DNA of 64,000 bases from an uncultured Pelagibacteraceae bacterium. Its GTDB lineage: Bacteria; Pseudomonadota; Alphaproteobacteria; Pelagibacterales; Pelagibacteraceae. The notes below the pieces were generated by a model. The model was not told the origin of the DNA. It did not search any database and worked only from the letters and a program-made list of their open reading frames with translations. Each line of letters starts with the position of its first letter. Position 1 is the stretch's first letter. Positions 48,648 through 61,235 of the stretch are shown here, one piece after another. The position numbers and the translations under genes were made by a program. The stretch is taken from positions 21,788 to 85,787 of the forward strand of contig CACJTU010000004.1 in the NCBI GenBank assembly GCA_902596375.1, read 5' to 3'.

Positions 48648-49038
48648 AATTATTTAAATCAAGTATTGATCTAGTAACCTCAATTCTTTTTTTAAGTAAT
48701 TTTTGTAAATTTTGATTATCTAGTTTTTGTCTTGTCATCTTTATTCTTGTTTCAACTAATTGTCTAAAGTCTTCGTCAAATGAATTAATTTTTATTTGTT
48801 TATCTGTTTCCTCGATCAATGTATCTTTAATTAAAGAGTCTTTAATTAAAGTTAAAGAATTTTTCCCAGTTTCTTTTTCTATCCTTTTATTAATTATATA
48901 TTGAGCACTTGCTTTATATATATTACCTGAGGTAAGAGCGGTTACACCAGGTCCAACAAATGAAAGAATGGGCACAAAACCCGTCAAAAAGAAAAAAGAC
49001 AGTATAACTGTTAAAATTCTAAATAATTTAAAATTCAT
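48637..49038 (-). CDS. Hypothetical protein with N-terminal hydrophobic segment
   Basis: Intact ORF overlapping preceding gene tail-to-tail by 11 bp. Confidence 0.6.
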   Translation of the reverse strand: MNFKLFRILTVILSFFFLTGFVPILSFVGPGVTALTSGNIYKASAQYIINKRIEKETGKNSLTLIKDSLIKDTLIEETDKQIKINSFDEDFRQLVETRIKMTRQKLDNQNLQKLLKKRIEVTRSILDLNNSTQ

Positions 49039-49138
49039 GACAGAACCTTAGGTGATTTGATATTTCATTTCCACATCTAATTTGTTCATTATAGGTACTG
49101 ATTTGTTTGATTTTATTTAATTTATTTGTTTATTAAAC

Positions 49139-49990
49139 ATGATGATTAAAATATTTCCTTTCATATTTATACTTCTATGGTCTTCCGCTTTCATAACAAC
49201 CAAACCTATAATAGATAACAGCAATCCATTTGCTGCTCTTGCTTTTAGATTTGCTTTGGTTGCTTTAGGTTTTTTTTTATTTTCTATTTATTCAAAACAA
49301 AAAATTCTAGTAAGCAAAAGAAACTTTTTTGAGTCTTTTTTTAGTGGTGTCTTATTTCATGGTTTTTATCTTGGGGGTGTGTTTTACTCAATCTCAATAG
49401 GCATGCCTACAGCAATAGCAGCGTTAATTGTCACTCTTCAACCAATTCTCACAAATGCATTAAGCGGTCCCATCTTAAATGAACAAGTATCTACAAAACA
49501 ATGGATTGGTGTTTTGTTAGGATTTTCTGGCGCAGGACTTGTATTGGGTTTTGATATTGGTTCAAAAATACCAGCAGCAGGATTGATCGCAACAATAATT
49601 GCTTTATTAGCAATTACATTTTCAACTTTATGGCAAAAAAAATTAAGTAACAACTTACCATTGTCTGTAAGTAATATGAATCAAGCTATTGGTGGGTGTT
49701 TGTTTCATTTATTAATAATTATTTTGTTTGTTGATCCATATATTGAATTCTCACAAACTTTTATTATTGCAATGAGTCATCAAATATTTTTAGTATCTTT
49801 TGGTGCATTTACAATATTGATGTTTTTAATAAAAAATAATTCAGCTAGCAAAACTGTTTCTATATTTTTTTTAATTCCAGCAACATCTGCTTTTATGGCA
49901 TGGCTTTTCTTAAATGAAAGTTTAACTAGCTTAGATTTAATTGGATTTCTTATTACTTCTATAGGTGTTTACATTGCAACAAGAGATTGA
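49139..49990 (+). CDS. EamA/DMT-family transporter
   Basis: LLWSSAFITTKPIIDNSNPFAALAFRFALVALGF; ~10 TM. Confidence 0.88.
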   Translation: MMIKIFPFIFILLWSSAFITTKPIIDNSNPFAALAFRFALVALGFFLFSIYSKQKILVSKRNFFESFFSGVLFHGFYLGGVFYSISIGMPTAIAALIVTLQPILTNALSGPILNEQVSTKQWIGVLLGFSGAGLVLGFDIGSKIPAAGLIATIIALLAITFSTLWQKKLSNNLPLSVSNMNQAIGGCLFHLLIIILFVDPYIEFSQTFIIAMSHQIFLVSFGAFTILMFLIKNNSASKTVSIFFLIPATSAFMAWLFLNESLTSLDLIGFLITSIGVYIATRD

Positions 49991-50000
49991 AAACTTGAGT

Positions 50001-50588
50001 TTATATAGTTTCAAAACCAAACTCTAGAGATGCATCTGTTATAGAGTGATATAAAGACTCTCCAAAGCTTCTTAGCGCAAATATCCTTACTTTATTTGGA
50101 TCATCACTCAACCTATCTACGGTAAAAGCTATTCCATTATAGGTTGAGTTAATTGAGTTGTTTTTATTTAATTTATTAAAATTAAAAGGACATCCTTTTT
50201 TCAAAACTTCTATCGTATCATTTCCTTCGATTTCTATAATAGCTCTAGAATGAGATAAATCTGTTACAGCAAAATCTGTATCTTTGAATTCATGTACTAC
50301 ATTTTTTATTAAATCTTTTTTTGTTGAAACTAAAAGCCAGTTTTTTGGTCCATTCCACATAATCCTTGTATTTTCATTAAACACTACTGCCAAAGGTTCA
50401 TTTTTTAATTTTAAACCATCAATATCAATACCCTCAAATGAAACTGAAGAATTTTTGTACTGAACTATTTGAACAATTAATAAGTTTTTAATTTCAGATA
50501 TTTTAAGTATATCATTTTCATTTTTACCTTCATAATCTCCGAATTGGCCTTTTGTATGAACATTTGATAAAGCTGAAATTAATGTCAT
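50001..50588 (-). CDS. soxG: Sarcosine oxidase gamma subunit
   Basis: Position in sox[32 protein letters not shown]. Confidence 0.88.
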   Translation of the reverse strand: MTLISALSNVHTKGQFGDYEGKNENDILKISEIKNLLIVQIVQYKNSSVSFEGIDIDGLKLKNEPLAVVFNENTRIMWNGPKNWLLVSTKKDLIKNVVHEFKDTDFAVTDLSHSRAIIEIEGNDTIEVLKKGCPFNFNKLNKNNSINSTYNGIAFTVDRLSDDPNKVRIFALRSFGESLYHSITDASLEFGFETI

Positions 50589-53581
50589 GATCTAACTCTT
50601 TCACCTTTCGGATCTACATAATGTGATGAAACTATCTCAACTGGTATTACTTTATTTTTAAGTGGTGACATCGCAAAAAGTTTTTGACCGATCATATTTT
50701 TTCCATCTTTCAAAATTGCCAAAGAAAAAGGATTATCATATTCAACGCTCCAACAAGATGCAGAGATATGACCTAATTTTGGATTTGGTAACGGTGCTTT
50801 ATCATCTTTAACTAAGTGAGAACCTTCAGGTATACTTGTTTGTTTATCTAATGGAACTACACCCACTATTCTTTGTCTATCTTCAGCTATAAATGCAGAT
50901 CTTTGTAATGATCTTTTTCCAATAAAATCTTTCTTTTTACTAACAAGACCTTCTAATGCGTTGTCGAATGGAATTGTTCTACCATCAAGTTCTGATCCAG
51001 CAACATGTCCCATTTCAATTCTAAGAGTTGATAATGCTTCAGTTCCATATGGTTGAATATTAAATTCTTCACCAACTTCGATTATTTTTTCCCACATAAA
51101 ATTTCCATAATCAGATTCAACATTTACTTCATAAGCAAGCTCGCCTGAAAACGAAATTCTATATATTCTTGCTTTAGCACCAAATAAATCTCCCTCCATA
51201 TAACCCATAAAAGGTAAGCCTTCATTTGATACATCAGAGTTTGGAAATAATTTTTGTAATAAATCTCGAGATTTAGGTCCAGCGATAGCTGCTCCAGCCC
51301 ACTGTTCTGTGGTTGAAACTACATTCACATTTAATTCAGGCCAAACGAGTTGCAAATAATATTCTAAATGCGAAAGAACGTTTGCCGCTTGAGCTGTTGT
51401 CGTCGTCATATGATAATGATTTTCAGAAATTCTTGTAGTTGTTCCGTCATCCATAACAATTCCATCTTCTCTCAACATTACACCGTATCTTGCTTTACCA
51501 ACTGGTAACTTCAACCATGCATTTGTATATACCCTATTTAATAACTCCGCTGCATCTGGTCCTTTAATATCTATTTTACCTAATGTAGTTACATCGCAAA
51601 CACCTACATTTGTTCTTACATTTTTTGCTTCTCTTTTTGATCCCTCAAATAAATTTTCATTTCCTCTTTTATAATATCTGGGTCTTAACCAAACACCTGC
51701 ATCAACAAAGACTGCATTATTTTTTTCATGCCATGAATGCATTGGAGATTTTCTTGTTGGTTTTGAATGTTTTCCAACCTCTCTTCCTACTATTGCTCCA
51801 ATAGAAACAGGAGTATATGGAGGCCTAAAAGTCGTATGACCTACTGCAGGAACAACTTTATTTTCAATTTCGGATACTAATTGTAATCCATTTAAGTTAC
51901 TTGTTTTTCCTTGGTCTGTTGCCATTCCTAAAGTGGTATATCTTTTAACGTGTTCAATTGATCGATATCCTTCTCTTAAAGCTATTTCTACATCAGATAC
52001 CGCTACATCGTTTTGAAAATCTAAAAATCTTTTATAATTTTTACCTTTTGGCAATGGAACACACCAAAACTTATCATGCTGAGAAGATTTCTTTTCAACA
52101 ACATTTGGAATGGCTATCTTATTATCATTTTCAGTAATTTTTTTTGATAATTCACTTCCTGCTGTAAATGACGTTTTTAAAGTTTCCTCTAGTGAAAATA
52201 CTCCATTAGCTGCACCTAAAGTAATTTCATTTTGTTTTGATTGTCCTGGAACAAATGCATCAATATCCTCTTTAAACTTTGTTTTATTTCCTGATTGTGA
52301 GGCTAAATGAATAGTGGGTGTCCAAAAACCTGAAACACAAATACAATCACATTGTATATTTTCTATTTTACCAAGTTGTTTTTTGTCTTCAGAAATACTT
52401 GCAATATCTGCCGATTTTACTTTTTTGTATCCTTGTGCTGCAACAACAACATATGAATTTTTAATATTAATTCCTAAATTTTTTGCCTCATCAATTATTT
52501 CTGACTCAGGATTTTTTCTTGAGTCTAAAACAACTGGATCTACTCCATGTTTTTTAAATTCAACTGCTGTTTCGTATCCACTATCGTTATTTGTAAATAC
52601 CAATGGTTTTCTCCCAACTAAAACACCATATACTTTTAAATATTCTTTAGCAGCTGAAGAAAGCATTACCCCTGGCGTATCATTATTTCCAAAAACTATT
52701 GGTCTTTCAATTGATCCTGAGGAAATCAAAACTTCTTTTGCTCGAATGTACCATAACCTTTTGTTAGGGTGATATTTTTTAGTTGATGGCAAATGATCAC
52801 TAACTTTTTCTGACATCACAAGCATATTGTGATCATAGTATCCAAAAATTTGAGATCTATTTTTTACAACAACATTTGGCATAGTTTTGAGTTCTGCAAT
52901 TATCCCCTCAGCCCAATCTTTTCCTGATTGATTGCCAATATTGACATCACTAGTTAATAAAGATCCACCAAATCTTGGTTTATCTTCAGCTAAAATTACT
53001 TTAGCTCCATTTTTTGCTGCTGCATATGCACCAGCTAATCCCGAAGGTCCTGAGCCTGCAATTAATAAATCACAATATTCGTATTTATGTTCATACCTTT
53101 CTTTATCATGTTTAGTTGAAGCTACACCTAAACCAGCTGCTTTTCTAATGAAAGGCTCATAAATTCGATACCAAAAACTTTTTGGCCACATAAAAGTTTT
53201 GTAATAAAAACCTGCTGGTAAAAAAATTTTCAAAAAATTATTGATTGCACCTATGTCAAAATTGACACTAGGCCAACAATTAACACTTTTTGCTTCTAAA
53301 CCTTCAAATAATTCCTGCTCTGTTGCTTTAATATTAGGTTCTGTTTCACCATTTCTAAAAAGTTGAACAACTGCATAAGGTTCATCTACACCCGCTCCAA
53401 AGAAACCTCTAGGTCTGTGGTATTTAAAACTTCTTCCTACTAAATGAACTCCATTTGCCAATAAAGCTGAGGCTAATGTATCACCCTCATAACCTAAGTA
53501 AGTTTTACCATTAAATTTAAAGGATAATTTTTTATCTCTATTTATTAATCCCCCATTTTCAATTCTAAAAGCTTGGGTCAT
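50585..53581 (-). CDS. soxA: Sarcosine oxidase alpha subunit
   Basis: 998 aa; [36 protein letters not shown]-terminal GcvT domain. Confidence 0.95.
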   Translation of the reverse strand: MTQAFRIENGGLINRDKKLSFKFNGKTYLGYEGDTLASALLANGVHLVGRSFKYHRPRGFFGAGVDEPYAVVQLFRNGETEPNIKATEQELFEGLEAKSVNCWPSVNFDIGAINNFLKIFLPAGFYYKTFMWPKSFWYRIYEPFIRKAAGLGVASTKHDKERYEHKYEYCDLLIAGSGPSGLAGAYAAAKNGAKVILAEDKPRFGGSLLTSDVNIGNQSGKDWAEGIIAELKTMPNVVVKNRSQIFGYYDHNMLVMSEKVSDHLPSTKKYHPNKRLWYIRAKEVLISSGSIERPIVFGNNDTPGVMLSSAAKEYLKVYGVLVGRKPLVFTNNDSGYETAVEFKKHGVDPVVLDSRKNPESEIIDEAKNLGINIKNSYVVVAAQGYKKVKSADIASISEDKKQLGKIENIQCDCICVSGFWTPTIHLASQSGNKTKFKEDIDAFVPGQSKQNEITLGAANGVFSLEETLKTSFTAGSELSKKITENDNKIAIPNVVEKKSSQHDKFWCVPLPKGKNYKRFLDFQNDVAVSDVEIALREGYRSIEHVKRYTTLGMATDQGKTSNLNGLQLVSEIENKVVPAVGHTTFRPPYTPVSIGAIVGREVGKHSKPTRKSPMHSWHEKNNAVFVDAGVWLRPRYYKRGNENLFEGSKREAKNVRTNVGVCDVTTLGKIDIKGPDAAELLNRVYTNAWLKLPVGKARYGVMLREDGIVMDDGTTTRISENHYHMTTTTAQAANVLSHLEYYLQLVWPELNVNVVSTTEQWAGAAIAGPKSRDLLQKLFPNSDVSNEGLPFMGYMEGDLFGAKARIYRISFSGELAYEVNVESDYGNFMWEKIIEVGEEFNIQPYGTEALSTLRIEMGHVAGSELDGRTIPFDNALEGLVSKKKDFIGKRSLQRSAFIAEDRQRIVGVVPLDKQTSIPEGSHLVKDDKAPLPNPKLGHISASCWSVEYDNPFSLAILKDGKNMIGQKLFAMSPLKNKVIPVEIVSSHYVDPKGERVRS

Positions 53582-53850
53582 TAAGCAACTTCCTCATCAG
53601 CTTTAAAAGTTCTAAAAATTTCATGGGTCGCAGTATCTCTCTCAACCTTTATCCATTGTCTACATCCAGAAATATGTTGCCATAGCTCTAAATGCTTTCC
53701 TCTTAAACTTTTTCTATTGTAAACAAAATTATCCCATTCTTGATCAGAAACTTCTTTGTTAAGTTCTGGTCTTTTAACGCTTGCATCACCACCATATGAA
53801 AATTCATTTTGAGATCTCATTCCACAGTGTGGGCAATTTATGTAAAGCAT
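53581..53850 (-). CDS. soxD: Sarcosine oxidase delta subunit
   Basis: CPHCGMRSQNEFSYGGDA; WQHISGCRQWIKVERDTATHEI. Confidence 0.95.
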   Translation of the reverse strand: MLYINCPHCGMRSQNEFSYGGDASVKRPELNKEVSDQEWDNFVYNRKSLRGKHLELWQHISGCRQWIKVERDTATHEIFRTFKADEEVA

Positions 53851-55110
53851 TTACGATATCCAGGTTTTTGTTCCAAGTCCCTTTTCATCAATAAGATGGC
53901 CAGTATTAAATCTATTTAAGCTATAGCCAGCATTTAATTCATGCACTCTATCTTGAGCAATAGTATGAGCAAATGTCCAACCCGATGCAGGTGTAGCTTT
54001 AAATCCTCCATAACACCATCCACAATTCAAATACAAACCATCAATGTGTGTTTTATCGATAATAGGTGAACCATCCATTGACATATCCATAATACCACCC
54101 CACGTTCTAAGCATTTTTAATTTACTCAAAAATGGCATCATGGCTATACCTTCAGTTAATACATGTTGTAATGTTGGTAAGTTTCCTCTTTGAGCATAAC
54201 TATTATACCCATCAAGATCACCGCCCATTACCATCTCACCTTTGTCAGATTGACTTACATAAAAGTGTCCTGCACCAAACGTAACTACATTATCTAAAAC
54301 TGGTTTAACTGGCTCAGAAACACATGCTTGAAGTAAATGAGTTTCAATTGGTAATGTCATATTTAATTTTTCTGCTAAAATATTTGTGCTACCCGCAACG
54401 CAAATACCAACTTTTTTTGCTTTGATATTTCCTCGTGAAGTTCTTATTCCATTTATTTTTCCAGCGGAAACATCGAAACCTATCACCTCACAATTTTGAA
54501 TTATATCAACACCCATGGAGTCTGCCTGACGTGCATAACCCCATGCAACAGCATCATGTCTTGCTGTGCCTGCACTTGGTTGCATCAAACCACCAAAAAT
54601 TGGAAATCTTACGTTTTCAGAAAAATCAGCCATTGGAATAATTTCTTTAACTTGCTCTCTATTTAAAAGAACAGCATCTATTCCATTTAATCTCATAGAA
54701 TTTCCTCTTCTCGCGTATGCATTCATTTGTGCATCAGAATGCGCAAGATTAATTATTCCTCTTGGAGAAAACATTACATTGTAATTCAGATCCTGACTCA
54801 TCTTTCTCCATAAATCCATTCCAAACTCACTGAACAAACCATTTTCGTCGTGCATGTAATTGGATCTAATAATTGTAGTATTACGCCCTACGTTTCCACC
54901 ACCGATCCATCCTTTTTCTATAATTGCAACATTTGTAATATTATGTTCTTTAGCAAGATAATAAGCTGTAGCTAAACCATGGCCTCCACCACCTATAATT
55001 ACAACATCATATTCCTCTTTAGGTGTTGGATCTTTCCAAGCCAGATCCCAATTTTCATGGTTTAAAAAAGCGTTTTTAACAAGGTTAAATATAGAATATT
55101 TTTGCATCAA
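53851..55110 (-). CDS. soxB: Sarcosine oxidase beta subunit
   Basis: DVVIIGGGGHGLATAYYLAKEHNITNVAIIEKGWIGGGNVGRNTTIIRSNY. Confidence 0.96.
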   Translation of the reverse strand: MMQKYSIFNLVKNAFLNHENWDLAWKDPTPKEEYDVVIIGGGGHGLATAYYLAKEHNITNVAIIEKGWIGGGNVGRNTTIIRSNYMHDENGLFSEFGMDLWRKMSQDLNYNVMFSPRGIINLAHSDAQMNAYARRGNSMRLNGIDAVLLNREQVKEIIPMADFSENVRFPIFGGLMQPSAGTARHDAVAWGYARQADSMGVDIIQNCEVIGFDVSAGKINGIRTSRGNIKAKKVGICVAGSTNILAEKLNMTLPIETHLLQACVSEPVKPVLDNVVTFGAGHFYVSQSDKGEMVMGGDLDGYNSYAQRGNLPTLQHVLTEGIAMMPFLSKLKMLRTWGGIMDMSMDGSPIIDKTHIDGLYLNCGWCYGGFKATPASGWTFAHTIAQDRVHELNAGYSLNRFNTGHLIDEKGLGTKTWIS

Positions 55111-55237
55111 TTAATTTTATAACAATCAATTTAAATAGTGCTTATTTTTTTTATATATATTTTTTAGAAGTTTCCAAATATCTCAAAAAAGGATAAGAAG
55201 TCACAGATAAAAAACTTTTAATTTATTTGGATTATTT

Positions 55238-56920
55238 ATGGCCGAAGTAAAATCTGACATTCAAATAGCTCGAGAAGCTAAGATGCAACCAATAAAAGAT
55301 ATTCTTTCTAAGGTTGGAGTACCAGATGAAAATTTTGCTTTTAGTCCAATGGGTAGACACATAGCCAAAATAAATTTGGAATATTTAAATACTCTTAAAG
55401 AGGAGAATGGCAAATTAATTTTAGTTACTGCAATTACTCCCACTCCAGCTGGTGAAGGTAAAACTACAACTTCTGTTGGTTTAAATGACGGTTTAAATAA
55501 AATTGGAAAAAAATCTATTGTTTGTTTAAGGGAACCAAGTCTTGGTCCATCATTTGGAATGAAGGGTGGAGCTGCTGGTGGTGGTTATGCCCAAGTAGTA
55601 CCAATGGAACAAATCAATCTTCATTTTACAGGTGACTTTCATGCAATTACATCTGCTCATAATTTATTATCTGCATTAATTGATAATCATATCTATTGGG
55701 GCAACAAACTTAACATTGATGTTAGAAGAGTTGTTTGGAGAAGGGTAATGGATATGAATGATAGATCTTTAAGATCTATTATTGTTGATCTAGGAGGAGT
55801 AGCTAATGGTTACCCAAGGCAAGATAGTTTCGATATTACAGTTGCATCTGAGCTTATGGCTATTTTTTGTTTAGCAACAGACTTAAAAGATTTAGAAAAC
55901 AGAATTGGAAATATTACAATTGGTTATACCAGAGATAAGCAAGCAATTTATGCAAAAGATTTAAATGCACAAGGCCCGATGACTGTTTTGCTTAAGGAAG
56001 CAATAAGACCCAATGTAACTCAAACTCTAGAGAACAATCCTGCAATAATTCACGGTGGCCCTTTTGCAAATATTGCTCATGGATGTAATTCAGTTATTGC
56101 AACTAAAGCTGGACTTAAATTAGCTGATTACGTTGTAACAGAGGCAGGTTTCGGAGCTGATTTAGGAGCTGAAAAATTTCTGGATATTAAGTGTAGAAAA
56201 TCTGGTCTAAAACCAGATTGTGTTGTCATTGTTGCAACCATAAGAGCACTGAAAATGCATGGTGGAGTTGCTAAAGAAGATTTAAAAAAAGAAAATGTAT
56301 TAGCACTTAAAGAGGGAATGGTAAATTTACGAAGACATATTAATAATATTAGAAAATTTGGATTACCTGTTACTGTTGCGGTTAATCATTTTATTACTGA
56401 TACTGAAGATGAAATGAAAACCTTGTTAGATTTTTGTGAAACACAAGGAGTAAAAGCCTCTAAATGTACTCATTGGTCAAATGGAAGTGAAGGAACTATT
56501 GAACTGGCTAAAAATGTTACAGAAATTTGTGAAGATAAAAAAGATACATTTAAATTTTTATATGAGGATGATCTTCCGTTATTCAAAAAAATAGAAAAAA
56601 TTGCACAAGAAATTTATAGCGCATCTGAAGTGGTAGCTGATACAAAAGTTAGACAACAATTAAAAGATTTTGAAGAAAAAGGTTACGGTAAGTTACCTGT
56701 TTGTATTGCAAAAACTCAATATAGTTTTTCAACAGATCCAAATTTAAAAGGTGCACCCACAGGTCATGTTTTGCCTGTAAGAGAGGTAAGACTTTCTTCA
56801 GGTGCTGAATTTATAGTTGTTGTGTGTGGAGAAATTATGACAATGCCAGGTCTTCCAAGAGTTCCTGCAGCTGACTCAATAAAATTAAATGACAAGGGTG
56901 AAATAGAAGGTTTATTCTAA
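55238..56920 (+). CDS. fhs: Formate-tetrahydrofolate ligase
   Basis: [47 protein letters not shown]. Confidence 0.97.
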   Translation: MAEVKSDIQIAREAKMQPIKDILSKVGVPDENFAFSPMGRHIAKINLEYLNTLKEENGKLILVTAITPTPAGEGKTTTSVGLNDGLNKIGKKSIVCLREPSLGPSFGMKGGAAGGGYAQVVPMEQINLHFTGDFHAITSAHNLLSALIDNHIYWGNKLNIDVRRVVWRRVMDMNDRSLRSIIVDLGGVANGYPRQDSFDITVASELMAIFCLATDLKDLENRIGNITIGYTRDKQAIYAKDLNAQGPMTVLLKEAIRPNVTQTLENNPAIIHGGPFANIAHGCNSVIATKAGLKLADYVVTEAGFGADLGAEKFLDIKCRKSGLKPDCVVIVATIRALKMHGGVAKEDLKKENVLALKEGMVNLRRHINNIRKFGLPVTVAVNHFITDTEDEMKTLLDFCETQGVKASKCTHWSNGSEGTIELAKNVTEICEDKKDTFKFLYEDDLPLFKKIEKIAQEIYSASEVVADTKVRQQLKDFEEKGYGKLPVCIAKTQYSFSTDPNLKGAPTGHVLPVREVRLSSGAEFIVVVCGEIMTMPGLPRVPAADSIKLNDKGEIEGLF

Positions 56921-57700
56921 ATTTAGATAGTCTAACCAGTTCTCCAATTCTCTCATTCTAGAAACTTTATCTAATTTATTATTCTCAGTTTCTATATATT
57001 TAATATGGTTATTGATTTCATCCTCATCTTTAAAAGCACCTTTTTCTAAAAGTCTCTTTTTTCTGAAAATAATCAAATTGATCATTTTATTGTAAGTAAT
57101 CTCAGGGTGATATTGAAGTCCCCATATATTACAGTTACCAACTTTGAAATTTATTCCTTGAACGTTATTTATTGAGTTTGAGGCTAATAAAATTGAATCT
57201 TCTGGTATTGTTACGACTTCATCAAAATTAAATGCTGGTGTGTTAAATTTTCGATCTTTATTTTTATAAAGTGGATGATTTAAACCATTTTCATTAATTT
57301 CTATATTTGAGGCAATGCCTCTATGAGACCCTTTTGTCGCTTTTCTTACCTCCCCTCCTGCTGCAGTCACAGCTACTTGCATGCCCCAACAAATTGCTAG
57401 TATTTTTTTTATTTTTTTCTGACACTCTTTCATAAAATCAATTTGTCTTTTTATTTCTGGAGTATTGTTGTAGATGTTTAAACTACTTCCTCCCCAAATA
57501 AGACCATCGTAGCTTTCAAGTGAATCAATATTTTTATCGATATTTTCGTCTGAAGAAGGATTAACCACGTGGGTTTCTAATTTATCTGTGAAAAACGCTA
57601 AACTATCTTTAAGGCTTTCTGTATGTGTTTGAATTCCAGCCTCAGAAAAACTTTGATTTTCTTCTCGTAAGTTTCCTTCTACTATCAATATTTTTTTCAT
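56912..57700 (-). CDS. Class I glutamine amidotransferase-like protein
   Basis: [17 protein letters not shown] nucleophile elbow; [11 protein letters not shown]. Confidence 0.85.
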   Translation of the reverse strand: MKKILIVEGNLREENQSFSEAGIQTHTESLKDSLAFFTDKLETHVVNPSSDENIDKNIDSLESYDGLIWGGSSLNIYNNTPEIKRQIDFMKECQKKIKKILAICWGMQVAVTAAGGEVRKATKGSHRGIASNIEINENGLNHPLYKNKDRKFNTPAFNFDEVVTIPEDSILLASNSINNVQGINFKVGNCNIWGLQYHPEITYNKMINLIIFRKKRLLEKGAFKDEDEINNHIKYIETENNKLDKVSRMRELENWLDYLNLE

Positions 57701-58857
57701 TAAAATAATTCTCCAGAAATACTTTTTATATACATTTCTTTTAGATCATTTTGACTTAATTTTTTGGGATTTCCTCCTGTTGATGGATCTTCAAATGCCA
57801 TTGATGAAAGTTCATCTAAATCAATATTATTACAATCCATTACATCTGATAATTTGTGTGGAATATTTAAATTTTTTCTTAATTCCAAAATCCAATTTAA
57901 AAAACTATCAAAATTTTTATTTAAATTAAGATAATCACAAATCGATATTATTTTGTTTTCGATGGATGGTTTGTTAAATGTTAAAACATAAGGCATAAAT
58001 ATTGCGTTAGATAAACCATGGTGAACATTGAATTTACCGTTTACAGGATGGCTCAATGAGTGAATTGCTCCTAGTCCCTTCTGAAATGCAGTCGAGCCCA
58101 TTGAAGCCGCTGAAAGTAAATCCATTCTAGCGTTAACGTCTTTTCCATTTGTGAATGCTTTAATTAAAGAATTTTTAATTAACTTCATACCTTCTATCGC
58201 CATACCATCAGCCATTGGATGATATCCTGGTGCACAAAACGCTTCTAAATTATGAGCTAGTGCATCCATTCCTGTTGCTGCTGTTAATCTTGGAGATAAA
58301 TCTAGTGTAAGTAAAGGATCTAAAATCACAATCGAAGGTAACATTTTTGGGTGAAAAATAATTTTTTTTACACCTGTTTCTTTATTTATGATTGCAGATG
58401 CTCTACCAGTTTCTGATCCAGTCCCAGCAGTGGTTGGAACAGCAATAATTTTTGAAATTTTTGAACTATCAGCTTTTGTCCAGTAGTCACCAATATCTTC
58501 AAAATCCCATAACGGTCGAGATTGATTACACATAAATGCTATAGCTTTTCCAACATCTAAACCACTTCCGCCTCCTAAAGCTATTACACCGTCACAGCCA
58601 GAAGTATTATAAACTTTAACACCTTCTTCTACATTTTCTCCAATTGGATTTCCCGTAAAATTAGAAAAGCTAGCTAGGTTTTTAAAACTTTTTTTTAATG
58701 TTAATATTATATTTTTAGTTAAATCTAAGTTAATTAAATCCTTGTCTGTTACAAATAATGGATTTGAAATATTCAACTCTTTACAGGCTAAGGATAAATC
58801 TTCAATTCTATTTTCTCCTATCCACATAGTGGTTGGATAATTCCAATTAATACCCAT
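57700..58857 (-). CDS. Iron-containing alcohol dehydrogenase
   Basis: DGVIALGGGSGLDVGKAIAFM; VPTTAGTGSETGRASAI; GLGAIHSLSHPVN. Confidence 0.92.
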   Translation of the reverse strand: MGINWNYPTTMWIGENRIEDLSLACKELNISNPLFVTDKDLINLDLTKNIILTLKKSFKNLASFSNFTGNPIGENVEEGVKVYNTSGCDGVIALGGGSGLDVGKAIAFMCNQSRPLWDFEDIGDYWTKADSSKISKIIAVPTTAGTGSETGRASAIINKETGVKKIIFHPKMLPSIVILDPLLTLDLSPRLTAATGMDALAHNLEAFCAPGYHPMADGMAIEGMKLIKNSLIKAFTNGKDVNARMDLLSAASMGSTAFQKGLGAIHSLSHPVNGKFNVHHGLSNAIFMPYVLTFNKPSIENKIISICDYLNLNKNFDSFLNWILELRKNLNIPHKLSDVMDCNNIDLDELSSMAFEDPSTGGNPKKLSQNDLKEMYIKSISGELF

Positions 58858-58934
58858 AACAAAATATAATTTTATTTTTTTAAAAATTGTTAGTAAGATA
58901 TATTTATAAATTTATTAATGATAGGAAAAATTCT

Positions 58935-60266
58935 ATGTCAAAAGTAGCAATCATAGGCGCTGGTCCATGTGGACTTTCAATTTTAAGAGCATTTGAGCAT
59001 TTAGAAAAAAAAGGAGAAAAAATTCCTGAAATAGTTTGCTTTGAAAAACAAGAAAGTTGGGGTGGTCTATGGAACTACAACTGGAGAACTGGTTCAGATC
59101 AGTATGGAGATCCTGTGCCTAATAGTATGTACAGATACTTATGGTCTAATGGACCTAAAGAATGTTTGGAATTTGCTGATTATTCTTTTGATGAACATTT
59201 TGGAAAGCCAATTCCTTCCTTTCCTCCAAGAGAAGTTTTGCAAGATTATATTCTGGGAAGAGTAAGTAAAGGAAATATAAAAAGTAAGATTAAATTTAAT
59301 ACAAGAGTTACAAATACTGTTTTTAAAAATGATAAGTTTGAAATTAGCTACCAGGACAAAGTAAATAATAAAGTTTTAAATGATACATTTGATTATGTGG
59401 TAGTCTCTTCAGGTCATTTTTCTGTACCTTTTATTCCTGAGTACGAAGGAATGAATTCTTTCCCGGGAAGAATAATGCACTCACATGATTTTAGAGATGC
59501 AGAAGAGTTCAGAGGAAAAGATGTGATTGTTTTGGGAAGCAGCTATTCAGCTGAAGATGTAGCCCTTCAATGTAATAAATATGGTGCTAAAAGTGTAACA
59601 ATTGGTTACAGGCATAACCCAATGGGCTTTAAATGGCCAAAAGGCATGAAAGAAGTTCATTACTTAGATAGGTTAGATGGAAAAAAAGCTATATTTAAAG
59701 ACGGAACAGAACAAAATGCCGATGTAGTGATCTTGTGTACTGGATATCTTCATCATTTCCCATTTTTAGATGAAAGTTTAAAATTAAAAACACATAACAG
59801 ATTATATCCACCAAAACTTTACAAAGGAGTTGTGTGGCAAGATAATCATAAACTTTTATACTTAGGTATGCAGGACCAGTTTCATACATTTAACATGTTT
59901 GACTGTCAGGGATGGTATGCGAGAGATGTGATCATGGGAAAAATCAAAATGCCTAGTGACGACGAGATAGATAAAGACATAAATAAGTGGGTTTCAATGG
60001 AGGAAAAATTAGAAAATCCTGATCAAATGATAGATTTTCAAACAGAATATACCAAAGAACTTCATGATATGTCTGATTATCCTAAAATTGATTTTGAATT
60101 AATTAGAAAACATTTCAAAGAATGGGAACACCATAAAGTAGAGGATATTCTAACTTATAGAAATAAATCGTTTTCATCTCCAGTGACTGGTTCAGTTGCG
60201 CCAATTCATCATACGCCTTGGGAAAAAGCGATGGATGACTCTATGGAAACTTTTTTAAATAAATAG
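58935..60266 (+). CDS. tmm: Flavin-containing monooxygenase, trimethylamine monooxygenase (Tmm)-like
   Basis: Likely start ATG 58935 (MSKVAIIGAGPCGLSILRAFEHLEKKGEKIPEIVCFEKQESWGGLWNYNW); DVIVLGSSYSAEDVALQC; VILCTGYLHHFPFL. Confidence 0.85.
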   Translation: MSKVAIIGAGPCGLSILRAFEHLEKKGEKIPEIVCFEKQESWGGLWNYNWRTGSDQYGDPVPNSMYRYLWSNGPKECLEFADYSFDEHFGKPIPSFPPREVLQDYILGRVSKGNIKSKIKFNTRVTNTVFKNDKFEISYQDKVNNKVLNDTFDYVVVSSGHFSVPFIPEYEGMNSFPGRIMHSHDFRDAEEFRGKDVIVLGSSYSAEDVALQCNKYGAKSVTIGYRHNPMGFKWPKGMKEVHYLDRLDGKKAIFKDGTEQNADVVILCTGYLHHFPFLDESLKLKTHNRLYPPKLYKGVVWQDNHKLLYLGMQDQFHTFNMFDCQGWYARDVIMGKIKMPSDDEIDKDINKWVSMEEKLENPDQMIDFQTEYTKELHDMSDYPKIDFELIRKHFKEWEHHKVEDILTYRNKSFSSPVTGSVAPIHHTPWEKAMDDSMETFLNK

Positions 60267-60270
60267 AAAA

Positions 60271-61227
60271 TTAATATTTAATTTTTAATTTTTTGTTTTT
60301 AACAATTGCCTCTAATAAAGAGATCATTAACGGAACTTTTCGTTTATTAATTTTTTTAAATAAAAAAGGAGCAATTTCTATTGCTAAATCAGCACCTTCT
60401 ACTGTATCGTTTTTCATAAACTTTTTCTTTGCTTGGGTAAAAGTATAGCCTTTACCTAGATATTCTCCCATTTTACTATTTCTTCCTCCCATTGCACTCA
60501 CGTATAAATCTCCTAAACCTGCCAGACCATAAACAGTTTCTTTTTTTCCTTTAAAATAATTTGCAAGATATTTCATTTCATCAATTGATTTTCGGAATAA
60601 AGCCGATGATGTATTATGCCATTGTCCAGCTCCAATGATCATTGAATAAATATTTTTTATAGCAGATAAAAATTCAACTCCATTAACATCTCTACTAAAT
60701 TCAGTTTGATAATAATTTGTTGAAATTAATTTTCCTATTTTTTTTGCAGTATTAATATTTTTGTTCGCAACAACAGTGAAACTTTTAACTTTTTTAGCTA
60801 ATTCTTTTGCTAAACACGGGCCTTTCAAAACTGAAATATTTAAATTCTTATTATATTTTCTTAATAAGCTAGACATTGAAATTAAATTCCTACCATCTAA
60901 TTTAAGACCTTTTGTTAATACTAAAATAGGCAATTTATTTTTTATTTTTGAAAGATTTTTTCCAATTAAGTCTATTCCAGTAGAACTCACAGCAATTACA
61001 ATTAAGTCCCATTTCTGATTTAAGATGTCGCTTGAAAATTTATTTATTTTTAATTTTTGTGGTAAATTTATATTTAATGATGGGTGAATTTTTTTTTTTA
61101 AGTTTAATTTTTGTAATAATTTTAAATTATATGGCTCTGTTAATGTAACCGAGTGACCATTATCTAACAATGGTATCGAGAAAGCAGCTCCCATAGCTCC
61201 AGCGCCAACAATTAAAATTTTTTTCAT
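60271..61227 (-). CDS. gpsA: NAD(P)H-dependent glycerol-3-phosphate dehydrogenase
   Basis: ILIVGAGAMGAAFSIPLLDNGHSV; VLKGPCLAKEL; GLAGLGDLYVSAMGGRNSKMG. Confidence 0.87.
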   Translation of the reverse strand: MKKILIVGAGAMGAAFSIPLLDNGHSVTLTEPYNLKLLQKLNLKKKIHPSLNINLPQKLKINKFSSDILNQKWDLIVIAVSSTGIDLIGKNLSKIKNKLPILVLTKGLKLDGRNLISMSSLLRKYNKNLNISVLKGPCLAKELAKKVKSFTVVANKNINTAKKIGKLISTNYYQTEFSRDVNGVEFLSAIKNIYSMIIGAGQWHNTSSALFRKSIDEMKYLANYFKGKKETVYGLAGLGDLYVSAMGGRNSKMGEYLGKGYTFTQAKKKFMKNDTVEGADLAIEIAPFLFKKINKRKVPLMISLLEAIVKNKKLKIKY

Positions 61228-61235
61228 TTTTATCT

